From an uncultured Clostridia bacterium (lineage in GTDB: Bacteria > Bacillota > Clostridia > TANB77 > CAG-508): a stretch of 49,763 nucleotides of DNA. Position 1 is the first letter of the stretch; every line of letters begins with the position of its first letter. Shown piece after piece: positions 42,859 through 49,763 of this stretch. The notes below the pieces were generated by a model. It made no database searches. It saw only the letters and a list, made by a program, of their open reading frames with translations, and was not told the origin of the DNA. The translations under genes and the position numbers were made by a program. The DNA is taken from positions 1 through 49,763 of the forward strand of contig CAPNDH010000004.1 of the NCBI GenBank assembly GCA_948664205.1, read 5' to 3'.

Positions 42859-43878
42859 TTAATTATCATCTTTTTCATTTCTGTTCAATTTATTACTAAT
42901 ATACTTCATTACAGATATTACTTTTGAATAGTCCATTCTTTTTGGTCCTATTATTCCTATTGTACCTAAGTCTTTGTCTCCTACTGTATGTTTGAAGGTT
43001 ACTATACTAAAATCTTTTAAATTTTCGTTGTCGTTTTCATCGCCAATGTATACATTTATGTCTTTTGCTACTCCTGAATTTAGCATGTCTATCATTAATT
43101 CTTTGGTGTCTAGTAGGTTTATGAAGTTTTTGGCTACTTCCATACTTTTGAATTCTGGTAGGTCAAAAGATTTTTTTGTTCCTTCTAAATATATTTTTTC
43201 TTCTTGTTCTACTATTTTGTTTATTTGTTCTATTATTGGTTTTATTACTTCTATGCTATAAGTTATTTCGGATAAAATATATTCTTCCATTGGCTTATCT
43301 ATTTTTGATAGTGGTTTTCCTTTTAGTTTTGTATTAAATAGATTATTTAGTGTTTCTACTTGGTTTAAAGTTATATCTTTGTCATATTTTATTATTGTTT
43401 CTTTTACAAGCCCTGTATCCGTAACTATTACTACCATAAGCATTCTGCTACCTAATAGTACAAATTTTATTTCTTCTATTATTTGCATTGTTGTTTTTGG
43501 ACCTATTGCAACTGTTGTGTAGTGTGTTACTTCTGATAGTGTTGATGTTGCAATTTTTGTTAGATCTTCTATTTCATTTACTTTTTCATCTAGTTTTGAT
43601 TGAATATATTTTATTTCTTCTAATGATATATCTTCTTCGTTTATTAGTTCATCTACATAGAACCTATAACCTTTTTCTGATGGTATTCTTCCTGATGATG
43701 TATGTGTTTTATCTAAGTAACCACTTTTTTCTAATTCTGCTAGTTCGTTTCTTACGGTTGCACTGCTATAGTTTAAACCATATTTTTCAACTAGGGCTCC
43801 AGAGCTTACAGGCTCTGCTGAATTTATATATTCATCTATTACGGCTTGAAGTATTTTCTTTTTGCGGTCATTTAACAT
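42859..43878 (-). CDS. hrcA: Heat-inducible transcription repressor HrcA
   Basis: A 339-aa repressor that binds CIRCE. Start at 43878 (MLNDRKKKILQAVIDEYI); the longer frame to 44001 would read through CIRCE. Winged-helix N-terminus (EPVSSGALVEKYGLNYSSAT, VRNELAELEKSGYL, THTSSGRIPSEKGYRFYVD) and a GAF-like C-terminal domain. First gene of hrcA-grpE-(insert)-dnaK-dnaJ. Confidence 0.97.
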   Translation of the reverse strand: MLNDRKKKILQAVIDEYINSAEPVSSGALVEKYGLNYSSATVRNELAELEKSGYLDKTHTSSGRIPSEKGYRFYVDELINEEDISLEEIKYIQSKLDEKVNEIEDLTKIATSTLSEVTHYTTVAIGPKTTMQIIEEIKFVLLGSRMLMVVIVTDTGLVKETIIKYDKDITLNQVETLNNLFNTKLKGKPLSKIDKPMEEYILSEITYSIEVIKPIIEQINKIVEQEEKIYLEGTKKSFDLPEFKSMEVAKNFINLLDTKELMIDMLNSGVAKDINVYIGDENDNENLKDFSIVTFKHTVGDKDLGTIGIIGPKRMDYSKVISVMKYISNKLNRNEKDDN

Positions 43879-43931
43879 TTTATCACCTACAATTCCATAG
43901 TTTATATTGCCTATTCTATGTTGTTTACCAA

Positions 43932-43958
43932 TTAGCACTTTAACCTTTTGATTGCTAA
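43932..43958 (-). promoter_or_regulatory. Second, imperfect CIRCE operator
   Basis: TTAGCACTT-9 nt-GATTGCTAA: exact CIRCE spacing with two mismatches in the second half. It lies between the perfect CIRCE and the hrcA start. Confidence 0.7.
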
Positions 43959-43981
43959 CTTTATATATATTATACCCAAAA

Positions 43982-44008
43982 TTAGCACTTGTCAATACCA
44001 AGTGCTAA
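43982..44008 (-). promoter_or_regulatory. CIRCE operator (HrcA binding site)
   Basis: TTAGCACTT-GTCAATACC-AAGTGCTAA, a perfect 9-9-9 CIRCE inverted repeat upstream of hrcA. Confidence 0.95.
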
Positions 44009-44031
44009 TTTTTTTGTGAACTTTTTGTGAA

Positions 44032-45165
44032 TTATATAAATTCCTCCCACACCAAATTTGCTAAATCTAAACCCTTATTAGTAAGTTTTATATTATTTAA
44101 GTCTATTTCTATTAAATCTTCATTTACTAATTTTTCTAATTCTTTTCTATATAAATAAATTGGATTATCTACAAACTTGTTTTTAAATTCCCCAATATCT
44201 ACTCCTTCTATTTTTCTTAACCCTAACAGCATATATTCCTTTTTCTTTTCTTCTTCATTTTGTATTTCGCAAATTTCTATATTATTTTTTATATTATTGT
44301 TTTCTATATTTTTTATATATTCTTCTATATTGTTTGTATTGCAAAAACGTTCATTGTTTATGTATGAATGTGCTGATAGTCCAAATCCTAAATATTCTTT
44401 TTGATTCCAACAATTTGTATTATGCTTTGATTCAAAACCTTTTTTTGAAAAGTTAGATATTTCATAATGTATATATCCATTTTGTTCTAATTCATTTTTT
44501 ATATTCCAATACATTTTTCTTTCTAGCTCATCGGAAGGCAGTTGTATTTCTTTCTTGCTCACAAGTTGCTCCATTTTTGTTCCTTCTTCTAAAATTAAAG
44601 AATATATTGAAATATGCTCTGGGTCTAATTTTATTACTTCTTCTACACTATTTTTTAAATCTTCTAATGTTTGATTTGGAAGCGCTAGCATTAAGTCTAC
44701 ATTTATATTTTTAAATCCTACTTTTCTTACTAAATTATATGTGTTTAAAAATTCTTCATATGTGTGTATTCTTCCTATTTGTTTTAGGATTTTATTATTT
44801 GTGCTTTGAAGTCCTATGCTTATTCTATTTATTCCAGTTTTTTTATAATCTTTTAGTTTTTCTTCATCTACTGTTCCCGGATTTACTTCTATTGTTATTT
44901 CCGCTTCTTCTTTTATTTTAAATTTAGTTTTTACTATTTCTACTATTTCTTTTATGTATTTACTATCTATAAAAGAAGGGGTTCCTCCTCCTATATAAAT
45001 GGTATCAACAACATAGTTATCCTCTTTATTTTCCTTTATTTCTTTCTTTAAACATTCTATATATTTTTCTATCATTCTTTCCTTATTTGCAAAAGATGTG
45101 AAATCGCAGTAAATGCATTTGCTTTTACAAAAAGGAATGTGTATGTATATTCCTAGTTCTTTCAT
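44032..45165 (-). CDS. hemW: Radical SAM family heme chaperone HemW
   Basis: A 377-aa radical-SAM protein. FCKSKCIYCDF supplies the CxxxCxxC iron-sulfur motif (residues 12-22), followed by the GGGTPSF motif and the HemW C-terminal domain (LLGLRKIEGVDI). HemW delivers heme in cells that have it. It often precedes hrcA in Firmicutes, as here. Confidence 0.95.
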   Translation of the reverse strand: MKELGIYIHIPFCKSKCIYCDFTSFANKERMIEKYIECLKKEIKENKEDNYVVDTIYIGGGTPSFIDSKYIKEIVEIVKTKFKIKEEAEITIEVNPGTVDEEKLKDYKKTGINRISIGLQSTNNKILKQIGRIHTYEEFLNTYNLVRKVGFKNINVDLMLALPNQTLEDLKNSVEEVIKLDPEHISIYSLILEEGTKMEQLVSKKEIQLPSDELERKMYWNIKNELEQNGYIHYEISNFSKKGFESKHNTNCWNQKEYLGFGLSAHSYINNERFCNTNNIEEYIKNIENNNIKNNIEICEIQNEEEKKKEYMLLGLRKIEGVDIGEFKNKFVDNPIYLYRKELEKLVNEDLIEIDLNNIKLTNKGLDLANLVWEEFI

Positions 45166-45185
45166 ATTTTACCTCTTAAATTTAA

Positions 45186-45241
45186 AGTGGGCAAAATTCG
45201 GTATTCCCCAAGAGGTATTCCTTACCGATTTAGCCCCTACA
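45186..45241. repeat. Dispersed repeat, TTCGGTA/TACCGA subtype
   Basis: GTGGGCAAAATTCGGTATTC...CCTTACCGATTTAGCCCCTA. A short TTCACTATTAACTATTCAC stretch follows. Confidence 0.8.
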
Positions 45242-45262
45242 TCTCTAATTATTCACTATTAA

Positions 45263-46141
45263 CTATTCACTAAAATTTTGAGAAACGCTCAAAATTTTAT
45301 TAAGCCTATGATTTACCCCTGACTTTCCTATTGGGTCTTTTAGCATTTGACCTAGTTCTACTAAGCTTGCGTCTGGATTTTCTATTCTTATTTTTGCTAT
45401 TTCTTTTAGATTTTCTGGTAATTTATCGAATTCTCCTGTTTTTTGCAACCTTTTTATTGCTTCTATTTGTTTTACTGCTGCATTTACTGTTTTATTTAGG
45501 TTTGCTGTTTCACAATTTACTTTTCTGTTTACATTGTTTTTCATATCTCTTAGTACTCGTATTTGTTCAAATTTTAATACACTACTATTAGCACCTATTA
45601 ATGCTAGTAATTTTGATATTTCTTCTCCATCTTTTATATATATACTATATCCATTTTTTCTTTCTAATCCTTTTGCTCCTATTGTAAATGATTTTAGTAT
45701 ATTTATTATTTTTTCTGCATTACTTTTTGTACTTAGTATTATTTCTAAATGATATTTTTTCTCTGGATTATTTATACTTCCTGCTCCTAAAAATGCACCT
45801 CTTATTATAGCTTTTAACAGTTCTTCTTTTTCTGTTTCGCCTTTATATTCAATATCTTCTTCTACATATACTATTTCTTCTATATTTTCTATTTTTGGAG
45901 CTGTTATTATATAGTTGTTACCTTTTATATCTATTTTATAGTTTGTTATATTTATGTTTGAAAGAAGCTTGCTAAATCTATTTATATTATATTCATTTTC
46001 AGTTTTATATGTTGTTTTTCCATTTTTATATACTGAATTGTTACTAATTAAATATCCTATCAATTCATACTTAACCGCTTCTTTATTTGAAAGATTACTT
46101 ATTTTACTTAAGTTTTCCTTTAGTTCTGATGAGAAAGACAT
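45263..46141 (-). CDS. whiA: DNA-binding protein WhiA
   Basis: A 292-aa protein with an N-terminal degenerate LAGLIDADG-like fold (YELIGYLISNNSV; IIRGAFLGAGSINNPEKKYH) and a C-terminal helix-turn-helix (LKEIAKIRIENPDASLVELG, QMLKDPIGKSGVNHRLNKI). WhiA regulates division and sporulation genes in Gram-positives. It lies 12 bp after prmC. The usual Firmicute neighbours (rapZ, yvcK) are not adjacent. Confidence 0.95.
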   Translation of the reverse strand: MSFSSELKENLSKISNLSNKEAVKYELIGYLISNNSVYKNGKTTYKTENEYNINRFSKLLSNINITNYKIDIKGNNYIITAPKIENIEEIVYVEEDIEYKGETEKEELLKAIIRGAFLGAGSINNPEKKYHLEIILSTKSNAEKIINILKSFTIGAKGLERKNGYSIYIKDGEEISKLLALIGANSSVLKFEQIRVLRDMKNNVNRKVNCETANLNKTVNAAVKQIEAIKRLQKTGEFDKLPENLKEIAKIRIENPDASLVELGQMLKDPIGKSGVNHRLNKILSVSQNFSE

Positions 46142-46153
46142 ATCTGTTCCCCC

Positions 46154-46999
46154 TTATACTTTTGCTATAATTATTCTATCGTTTCCACTCAAATCTTTTT
46201 TGCTGTATATTTCTTTATAATTATTATTTTCTTTTAGTAATTGTGTAACTGTTTCTTTTTGATTATAACCTATTTCCATACATAGATAGCCATTTTCATT
46301 TAAAAATTTATGTGCTTCTTTTGCAAGTTTTTTATAAAATTGTAAGCCATCTTCTCCTCCATCTAATGCTAAGTTCGGCTCATTTTGTACTTGTTTGTCT
46401 AATTTATTTATTTCTTTACTTTCTATATATGGTGGATTTGAAACTATTATATCATACTTTTCTTTTATATCTTCAAACATATCTGATTTTATAAATTTTA
46501 CTTTTGAAGTATCTTCTATATTTTTTATGCAATTATTTTTAGCTATTTTTAGAGCTTCACTACTTATATCTGACATTGTTATAGTAGTGTTCTTAGTATA
46601 TTTTGCAATTGATGTTCCTATACATCCGCTTCCCGTACATATGTCTAATACTTTCACTTCTTTTTTATTTTTATTTATTATTTCTATTGCCTCTTCTACT
46701 AATATTTCTGTATCTGGTTGAGGTATTAATACATTTTTATCTACGTAAAAATTTAATTTCATAAATTCTTGATTATTTGTTATATATTGAATTGGCATGC
46801 CTTGAACTATTTCTATTAAGGCTAGATAATATTTTGTTTTATCATCTTCTGATATTTCTTTTTCTTCATTTATTATAATTTGATTTCTATCAATTTTAAA
46901 TATATATTCTGCTAGCATTTTTGCAATCAAATTACTATCCTGTATTTCATTTTCTAATAACATTTTTTTTCCATAATTTATTAATTCTTTTAATTTCAT
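46154..46999 (-). CDS. prmC: Peptide chain release factor N5-glutamine methyltransferase
   Basis: A 281-aa methyltransferase that methylates the GGQ loop of RF1/RF2. SAM-binding VLDICTGSGCIGTSIAKY and the catalytic VSNPPYIE. N-terminal helical domain with QNMPIQYI-like GMPIQYITNNQEFM. AAAGGTGAG upstream. prfA, its common partner, is not in view. Confidence 0.96.
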   Translation of the reverse strand: MKLKELINYGKKMLLENEIQDSNLIAKMLAEYIFKIDRNQIIINEEKEISEDDKTKYYLALIEIVQGMPIQYITNNQEFMKLNFYVDKNVLIPQPDTEILVEEAIEIINKNKKEVKVLDICTGSGCIGTSIAKYTKNTTITMSDISSEALKIAKNNCIKNIEDTSKVKFIKSDMFEDIKEKYDIIVSNPPYIESKEINKLDKQVQNEPNLALDGGEDGLQFYKKLAKEAHKFLNENGYLCMEIGYNQKETVTQLLKENNNYKEIYSKKDLSGNDRIIIAKV

Positions 47000-47030
47000 T
47001 TTCTCACCTTTATTAATTATTCTTTATTTT

Positions 47031-47076
47031 AGTAGTTTCTTCGAAGTACGGGCGGACACAAGGCCCGCCCCTACAT
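47031..47076. repeat. Dispersed hairpin repeat (CCCCTACA family)
   Basis: TTAGTAGTTTCTTCGAAGTA flank with stem GGGCGG..CCGCCC and the CCCCTACA end. Confidence 0.75.
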
Positions 47077-47125
47077 TTTCATTATTCACTATTCATTATT
47101 CACTATTAACTATTCATTATTAATA

Positions 47126-47346
47126 AAAAAGTTCCCCCACCATAAGCCGTAAGATAATTGGATTTTTAATACCTGTTTTCACAGGTGGGTGTCTTGTTGA
47201 AAGCTTCTGGGTTTCTTACTATATAATGCAAGCATACACGCGGGCCTTCAATATTCCTGACTCCCTTTTATTATTTGTTGGTAATAAAATTCCAGTCTAC
47301 ACGTACCGAGCAGGGAAATGTATTTTTTTATTTAGTTTTGTTTTCT
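47126..47346 (-). ncRNA. ssrS: 6S RNA (candidate)
   Basis: Read on the minus strand, the 3' half has GAAGCTTTCAACAAGACACC, CACCTGTGAAAACAGG and a closing GGTGGGGGAAC followed by T6. The 5' half has TTTCCCTGC and GGCCCGCGTGTATGCTTGC. The GAAGC...GACACxCACCT hairpin wording and the long, bubble-containing rod with closing UUCCCU/GGGGAA pairs are those of bacterial 6S RNA, which mimics open promoters to bind RNA polymerase. Length ~200 nt fits. A sigma-A promoter precedes it. A covariance-model search was not possible here; exact ends are estimated. Confidence 0.75.
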
Positions 47347-47352
47347 ATAATT

Positions 47353-47381
47353 ATAATATCATATCATAATTATAATTTCAA
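47353..47381 (-). promoter_or_regulatory. Promoter of the 6S-like RNA
   Basis: TTGAAA (47376-47381), 17-nt spacer, TATTAT (47353-47358) on the minus strand. Confidence 0.6.
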
Positions 47382-47441
47382 TAGCTTTTTGTTGGTAATT
47401 TTTGTTTTTATTATTATATTCTAATACTTAAATAATATTTA

Positions 47442-48294
47442 CTATTTTAATATAATATCTCTTTTTATTTTTCTATTTTTAACTATTCCAGTTCCTAAAT
47501 ATTTATTAGTATATATGTTATATATGCCATCTTCTTTATCTACTGATATTTGTACTCCGTTTAGAAATTTTTCTAGTTGTTTTTCATTTAAGTTTATATT
47601 TGGTAAATTACTTAATAAATTTTCCATTGCTATTATTTTTTGTTCTTTACTATTTTCTAGTTCTTCTAAAGTAATTGCATCTTCTATTTTAAATCTTCCA
47701 ACTTTAGTTCTATTTAATTCCTTCATATAACCTATTGTATTTAGTTTTTTAGCTATATCCTCGCATAAACTTCTTATATATGTACCTTTTGAGCAAATTA
47801 CTTTAAACTGTATCTCGCTTTCTTTATCATTAAAATTGATTAAATTAATTCTATATATTTCTATGTTTCTTGGTTTTATTTCTACTTTCTCACCATTTCT
47901 TGCATATTCATATAGCTTTTTCCCATTTACTTTTATTGCAGAATACATTGGCGGATATTGTTCTTGCTTTCCTTCAAAACTTTTTAGTGCTTCTTCTATT
48001 TGTTCTATACTTATATTTTGAACTTGTTTTTCTTCTAAAATATTTCCTTCTATATCTGCTGTATCTGTTTTTATTCCCAATTTTAAAGTAACTTCATATT
48101 CTTTATCATGTTCTATTAAGTATTTTGAAAGTTTTGTGCTATCGTTTAAAAGAAGTGGTAATACACCTGTCGCATTAGGGTCTAATGTTCCTGTATGTCC
48201 CACTTTTTTTATATTTAGTATTTTTTTTACTTTTGCTACTACATCGTGTGATGTATAGCCTTTTGGTTTGTTTATTATTAGTATTCCGATTCAT
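47442..48294 (-). CDS. truB: tRNA pseudouridine(55) synthase TruB; +1 frameshift at codon 3 (CGG)
   Basis: Makes pseudouridine-55 in the T-loop of tRNAs. The catalytic Asp region KVGHTGTLDPNATGVLPLLL is intact, but the raw open frame starts only at MGHTGTLDP. The well-spaced AAAGGAG-AACT-ATG at 48294 reads ATG AAT CGG; skipping the C (CGG at 48286-48288) gives MNGILIINKPKGYTSHDVVA, the canonical TruB N-terminus, and continues into the main frame. Total 853 nt is 3n+1, 283 aa. C-terminal PUA-like tail (GIYNIYTNKYLGTGIV). Order rbfA-nrnA-truB is standard. Confidence 0.92.
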
Positions 48295-48326
48295 AGTTCT
48301 CCTTTTAAAAGTTAGAAGTTGGAATA

Positions 48327-48432
48327 GTAGTAATTAGAATTTGTAGAGTAGCCACAGCGGAATGATATATCTTTTTTCGTGCTTTAGCCCAAGAAAAAAG
48401 TATATATCATTCGTTGGGCGTCTGTGGCGGAT
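48327..48432. repeat. Large hairpin with pseudoknot potential
   Basis: Outer stem GCCACAG/CTGTGGC (48351-48357, 48422-48428), inner ~19-bp stem (48360-48378, 48393-48412, one bulge), and loop GCCCAA (48387-48392) complementary to TTGGGC (48414-48419) just after the inner stem. The upstream flank GTAGTAATTAGAATTTGTAG is shared with hairpin copy 3 at 39585. Confidence 0.7.
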
Positions 48433-48530
48433 AGTTTTATAATTCAATTTCATTTTTTAGGCATTTCTTTGAAGAGTGGGCAGATACAAGGCTTGAGACC
48501 CTATAAATATTTTTAATCTTCTGCTTTTCT

Positions 48531-48584
48531 GGGCGTAATTCGGTAAATTCTCACTGGTATTCCTTACCGATTAAGCCCCTACAA
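48531..48584. repeat. Dispersed repeat, TTCGGTA/TACCGA subtype
   Basis: GGGCGTAATTCGGTAAATTC...TTACCGATTAAGCCCCTACA. Confidence 0.8.
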
Positions 48585-48607
48585 TCTAATTTTATTTCTT
48601 CTAGCTT

Positions 48608-49558
48608 TTATTGCAATTGCATTCTTATTTGATTTATTAGTTTCTCTTTTATTTGTTCTATTGGCATTGTTACTGTACATCCTGCTGCGTGAATGTGACC
48701 ACCTCCACCAAATATTAGGCATATGTCTGATACATTCACATATTCATTTGAGCGTAAGGATACTTTATAACCTTTATCTGTTTCTCTTATAAATATTGAA
48801 ACTTCTACTCCTTCTATATTTCTTCCTTCATCTACTATTCCTTCGTGATCATCTAAAGTTGCTTCTACTTCTTCTATATCTTGCTTTGTTATATATGTAA
48901 ATGATATTTTATTCTCTTCTAAAAATTCCATTCTGTCTATTGCTCTTCTTCTTAGTTCAAAGTTAGCTTTTGTTTTTGTGTTCATAGACTTTTTATATAT
49001 TTCTGAAACATTAATTCCTGCCTTTAAAAGTCTTGCTGCAAATTCAAAAGTTTCTGGTCTTGTTGAGCTATATTGGAAACCTCCTGTATCTGTTATGATT
49101 CCTGTTAATATGCATTTTCCAATATTGTTTGTAATTTCTACTCCAAAATATTCAAATATAGTTATTAATATTTGTGTACACGCTGGAGAATCTGGATTTA
49201 CGTAGTTTAAGTCTCCATACATTGTATTTGTTCCATGATGGTCTATTACTATTTTTGTTTTTGCATTTTCAAAATAATTTGACCATCCATTTAACATTTT
49301 TATTGTAGCACAATCTAATGCTATTGCTAAATCATATGTTTCTTGTCCTTCTTTTTTTACAATATCTACATTTGGTAGAAATCTATATGTACGTGGATAT
49401 TCTGGTATTATAAGGTCTACATTTTCTTTTCCTAGTTGTTTTAATGCTTCATACATTGCTAAAGTACTTCCTACTGCATCACCATCTGGGTTTTCATGGG
49501 TTAGAAGTACTATGCTTTTTGCTTTTTTTATTTCTTGTAATATATTATCTAATGTCAT
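48608..49558 (-). CDS. nrnA: DHH/DHHA1 family phosphoesterase (nanoRNase/pAp phosphatase)
   Basis: A 316-aa cytoplasmic enzyme degrading short oligoribonucleotides and pAp. DHH motifs: THENPDGDAVGST, the LALDCAT-type AIALDCATIKML, and IVIDHHGTN. DHHA1 C-terminus with GGGGHIHAAGCTV. Start at 49558 (MTLDNILQEI) with AGGAGGATAAAA upstream; the longer frame would read a minisatellite. It lies between rbfA and truB, the usual place. Confidence 0.95.
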   Translation of the reverse strand: MTLDNILQEIKKAKSIVLLTHENPDGDAVGSTLAMYEALKQLGKENVDLIIPEYPRTYRFLPNVDIVKKEGQETYDLAIALDCATIKMLNGWSNYFENAKTKIVIDHHGTNTMYGDLNYVNPDSPACTQILITIFEYFGVEITNNIGKCILTGIITDTGGFQYSSTRPETFEFAARLLKAGINVSEIYKKSMNTKTKANFELRRRAIDRMEFLEENKISFTYITKQDIEEVEATLDDHEGIVDEGRNIEGVEVSIFIRETDKGYKVSLRSNEYVNVSDICLIFGGGGHIHAAGCTVTMPIEQIKEKLINQIRMQLQ

Positions 49559-49573
49559 TTTTATCCTCCTAAT

Positions 49574-49670
49574 GGAAGTTGGAGGTTGGAAGTTAGAGGT
49601 TGGAACTTTGGGTAATTCCTTCGAAGTATTTACCCTATATTCCAACTTCTAACTTCCAACTTCTAACCTC
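49574..49670. repeat. Palindromic minisatellite element between rbfA and nrnA
   Basis: GGAAGTTGGAGGTTGGAAGT arm, centre GGGTAATTCCTTCGAAGTAT plus TTACCC, inverted arm TTCCAACTTCTAACTTCCAA. The rbfA stop codon (49663-49665) lies inside the right arm. Confidence 0.85.
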
Positions 49671-49763
49671 TATTTAAATCTTTTAATATTGAGTCTATTT
49701 TCATTCCATATTCCATTGAGTCATCTTCTTCAAATACTAGTTCTGGTGTTATTCTTAGGTTTA
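49663..49763 (-). CDS. rbfA: 30S ribosome-binding factor A, C-terminal part (runs off the window)
   Basis: The last ~33 codons read LRITPELVFEEDDSMEYGMK then IDSILKDLNRG and stop. The PEL.F..DDS.E.G..I pattern is the C-terminal KH-type end of RbfA, a 16S rRNA maturation factor. The position before nrnA-truB supports this. The 5' part lies beyond the window. The stop codon and probably the last residue come from the repeat insertion. Confidence 0.88.
   Translation of the reverse strand, partial: NLRITPELVFEEDDSMEYGMKIDSILKDLNRG

Larger units (their letters stand above)
47000..47441. other. Intergenic region with repeats and a 6S-like RNA
   Basis: Hairpin repeat (47031-47076), TTCACTATTCATTATTCAC tandem stretch (47078-47122), 6S-like RNA (47126-47346, minus) and its promoter. 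Confidence 0.6.
48295..48607. other. truB-nrnA intergenic region with structured elements
   Basis: Contains a pseudoknot-capable large hairpin (48327-48432), a diverged hairpin repeat (48459-48509) and a TTCGGTA/TACCGA repeat (48531-48584). No gene is seen. Confidence 0.6.

Noticed and set aside
47126..47346. SRP RNA, RNase P RNA or tmRNA instead of 6S
   Set aside because: No GGAAG SRP loop, no RNase P CR motifs and no tRNA-like end with a tag frame; the closing stem and GACACxCACCT segment fit 6S better.
1..49763. A complete insertion sequence, prophage or toxin-antitoxin module
   Set aside because: No transposase, integrase or phage structural gene was found; the Fic gene lacks a separate antitoxin and the repeats are non-coding.

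Overview
The window is about 50 kb of very AT-rich DNA from a low-GC Firmicute, most likely an uncultured Clostridia-type gut bacterium. The evidence is the gene set (whiA, hrcA with CIRCE, mreB, ftsEX with M23 and S41 peptidases, an Asp23/Gls24-type protein), a T-box leader, a 6S-like RNA, AGGAGG-type ribosome sites and strong AGA/ATA codon preference. Almost all genes lie on the minus strand. Only an accessory gene at 100-612, a GT51 glycosyltransferase at 29484-30179 and a small ORF at 37459-37710 are on plus.

Layout from low to high coordinate (minus-strand operons are read from high to low). 0.1-3.9 kb: accessory ORF, valS and its T-box leader, with an inverted-repeat element between leader and gene. 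4-5.8 kb: a shrunken Rpn-type gene, a small hypothetical gene and a Fic protein lacking the catalytic His. 5.8-11.7 kb: two membrane glycosyltransferases, an ATPase-Gls24 protein, cmk, a Nudix hydrolase and plsC. 12-14.9 kb: rpsO-pnp. 15-17.5 kb: a foreign-looking ORF, a PD-(D/E)XK endonuclease gene, tRNA-Tyr interrupted by a 225-nt group I intron, tRNA-CAU and a coiled-coil protein. 18-20.5 kb: TetR regulator and acyl-CoA synthetase. 20.6-27.4 kb: ftsE-ftsX, two M23/EnvC-like proteins, an S41 protease and mreB (cell wall). 27.8-30.7 kb: a polytopic membrane protein, GT51 glycosyltransferase and a hypothetical gene. 30.8-37.3 kb: nucleotidase/nucleoside-hydrolase fusion, HD hydrolase, SDR, rsmE, a membrane protein, yicC, rpoZ and a nucleotide-kinase-like gene. 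38-45 kb: hemW, two CIRCE operators, hrcA-grpE-(four-helix-bundle gene)-dnaK-dnaJ. 45-50 kb: prmC-whiA, a 6S-like RNA and rbfA-nrnA-truB.

The most striking observation is a recurrent frameshift. Four otherwise normal genes (ATPase-Gls24, nucleotide kinase, dnaJ twice, truB) can be read full length only if the ribosome, or a sequence correction, skips one base at an in-frame CGG triplet, so that CGGN is read as C+GGN (Gly). The gene lengths fit exactly: 3n+1, 3n+1, 3n+2 and 3n+1. By hand scan, the intact core genes contain dozens of out-of-frame CGG trinucleotides but no in-frame CGG codon. The only straight-read CGG codons are in four orphan, probably acquired ORFs. This suggests that CGG is an unassigned or hungry codon acting as a +1 shift signal. 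Systematic indel error is the main alternative, and one further +1 shift at a non-CGG site (MazG-like gene) counts against a pure CGG rule.

The intergenic DNA is unusually rich in dispersed repeats: GGGC...GCCCCTACA hairpins, palindromic GGAAGTTGGA minisatellite elements (one pair encloses the four-helix-bundle gene inside the heat-shock operon) and large hairpins with a conserved core but different, self-complementary arms. No transposase gene was found.
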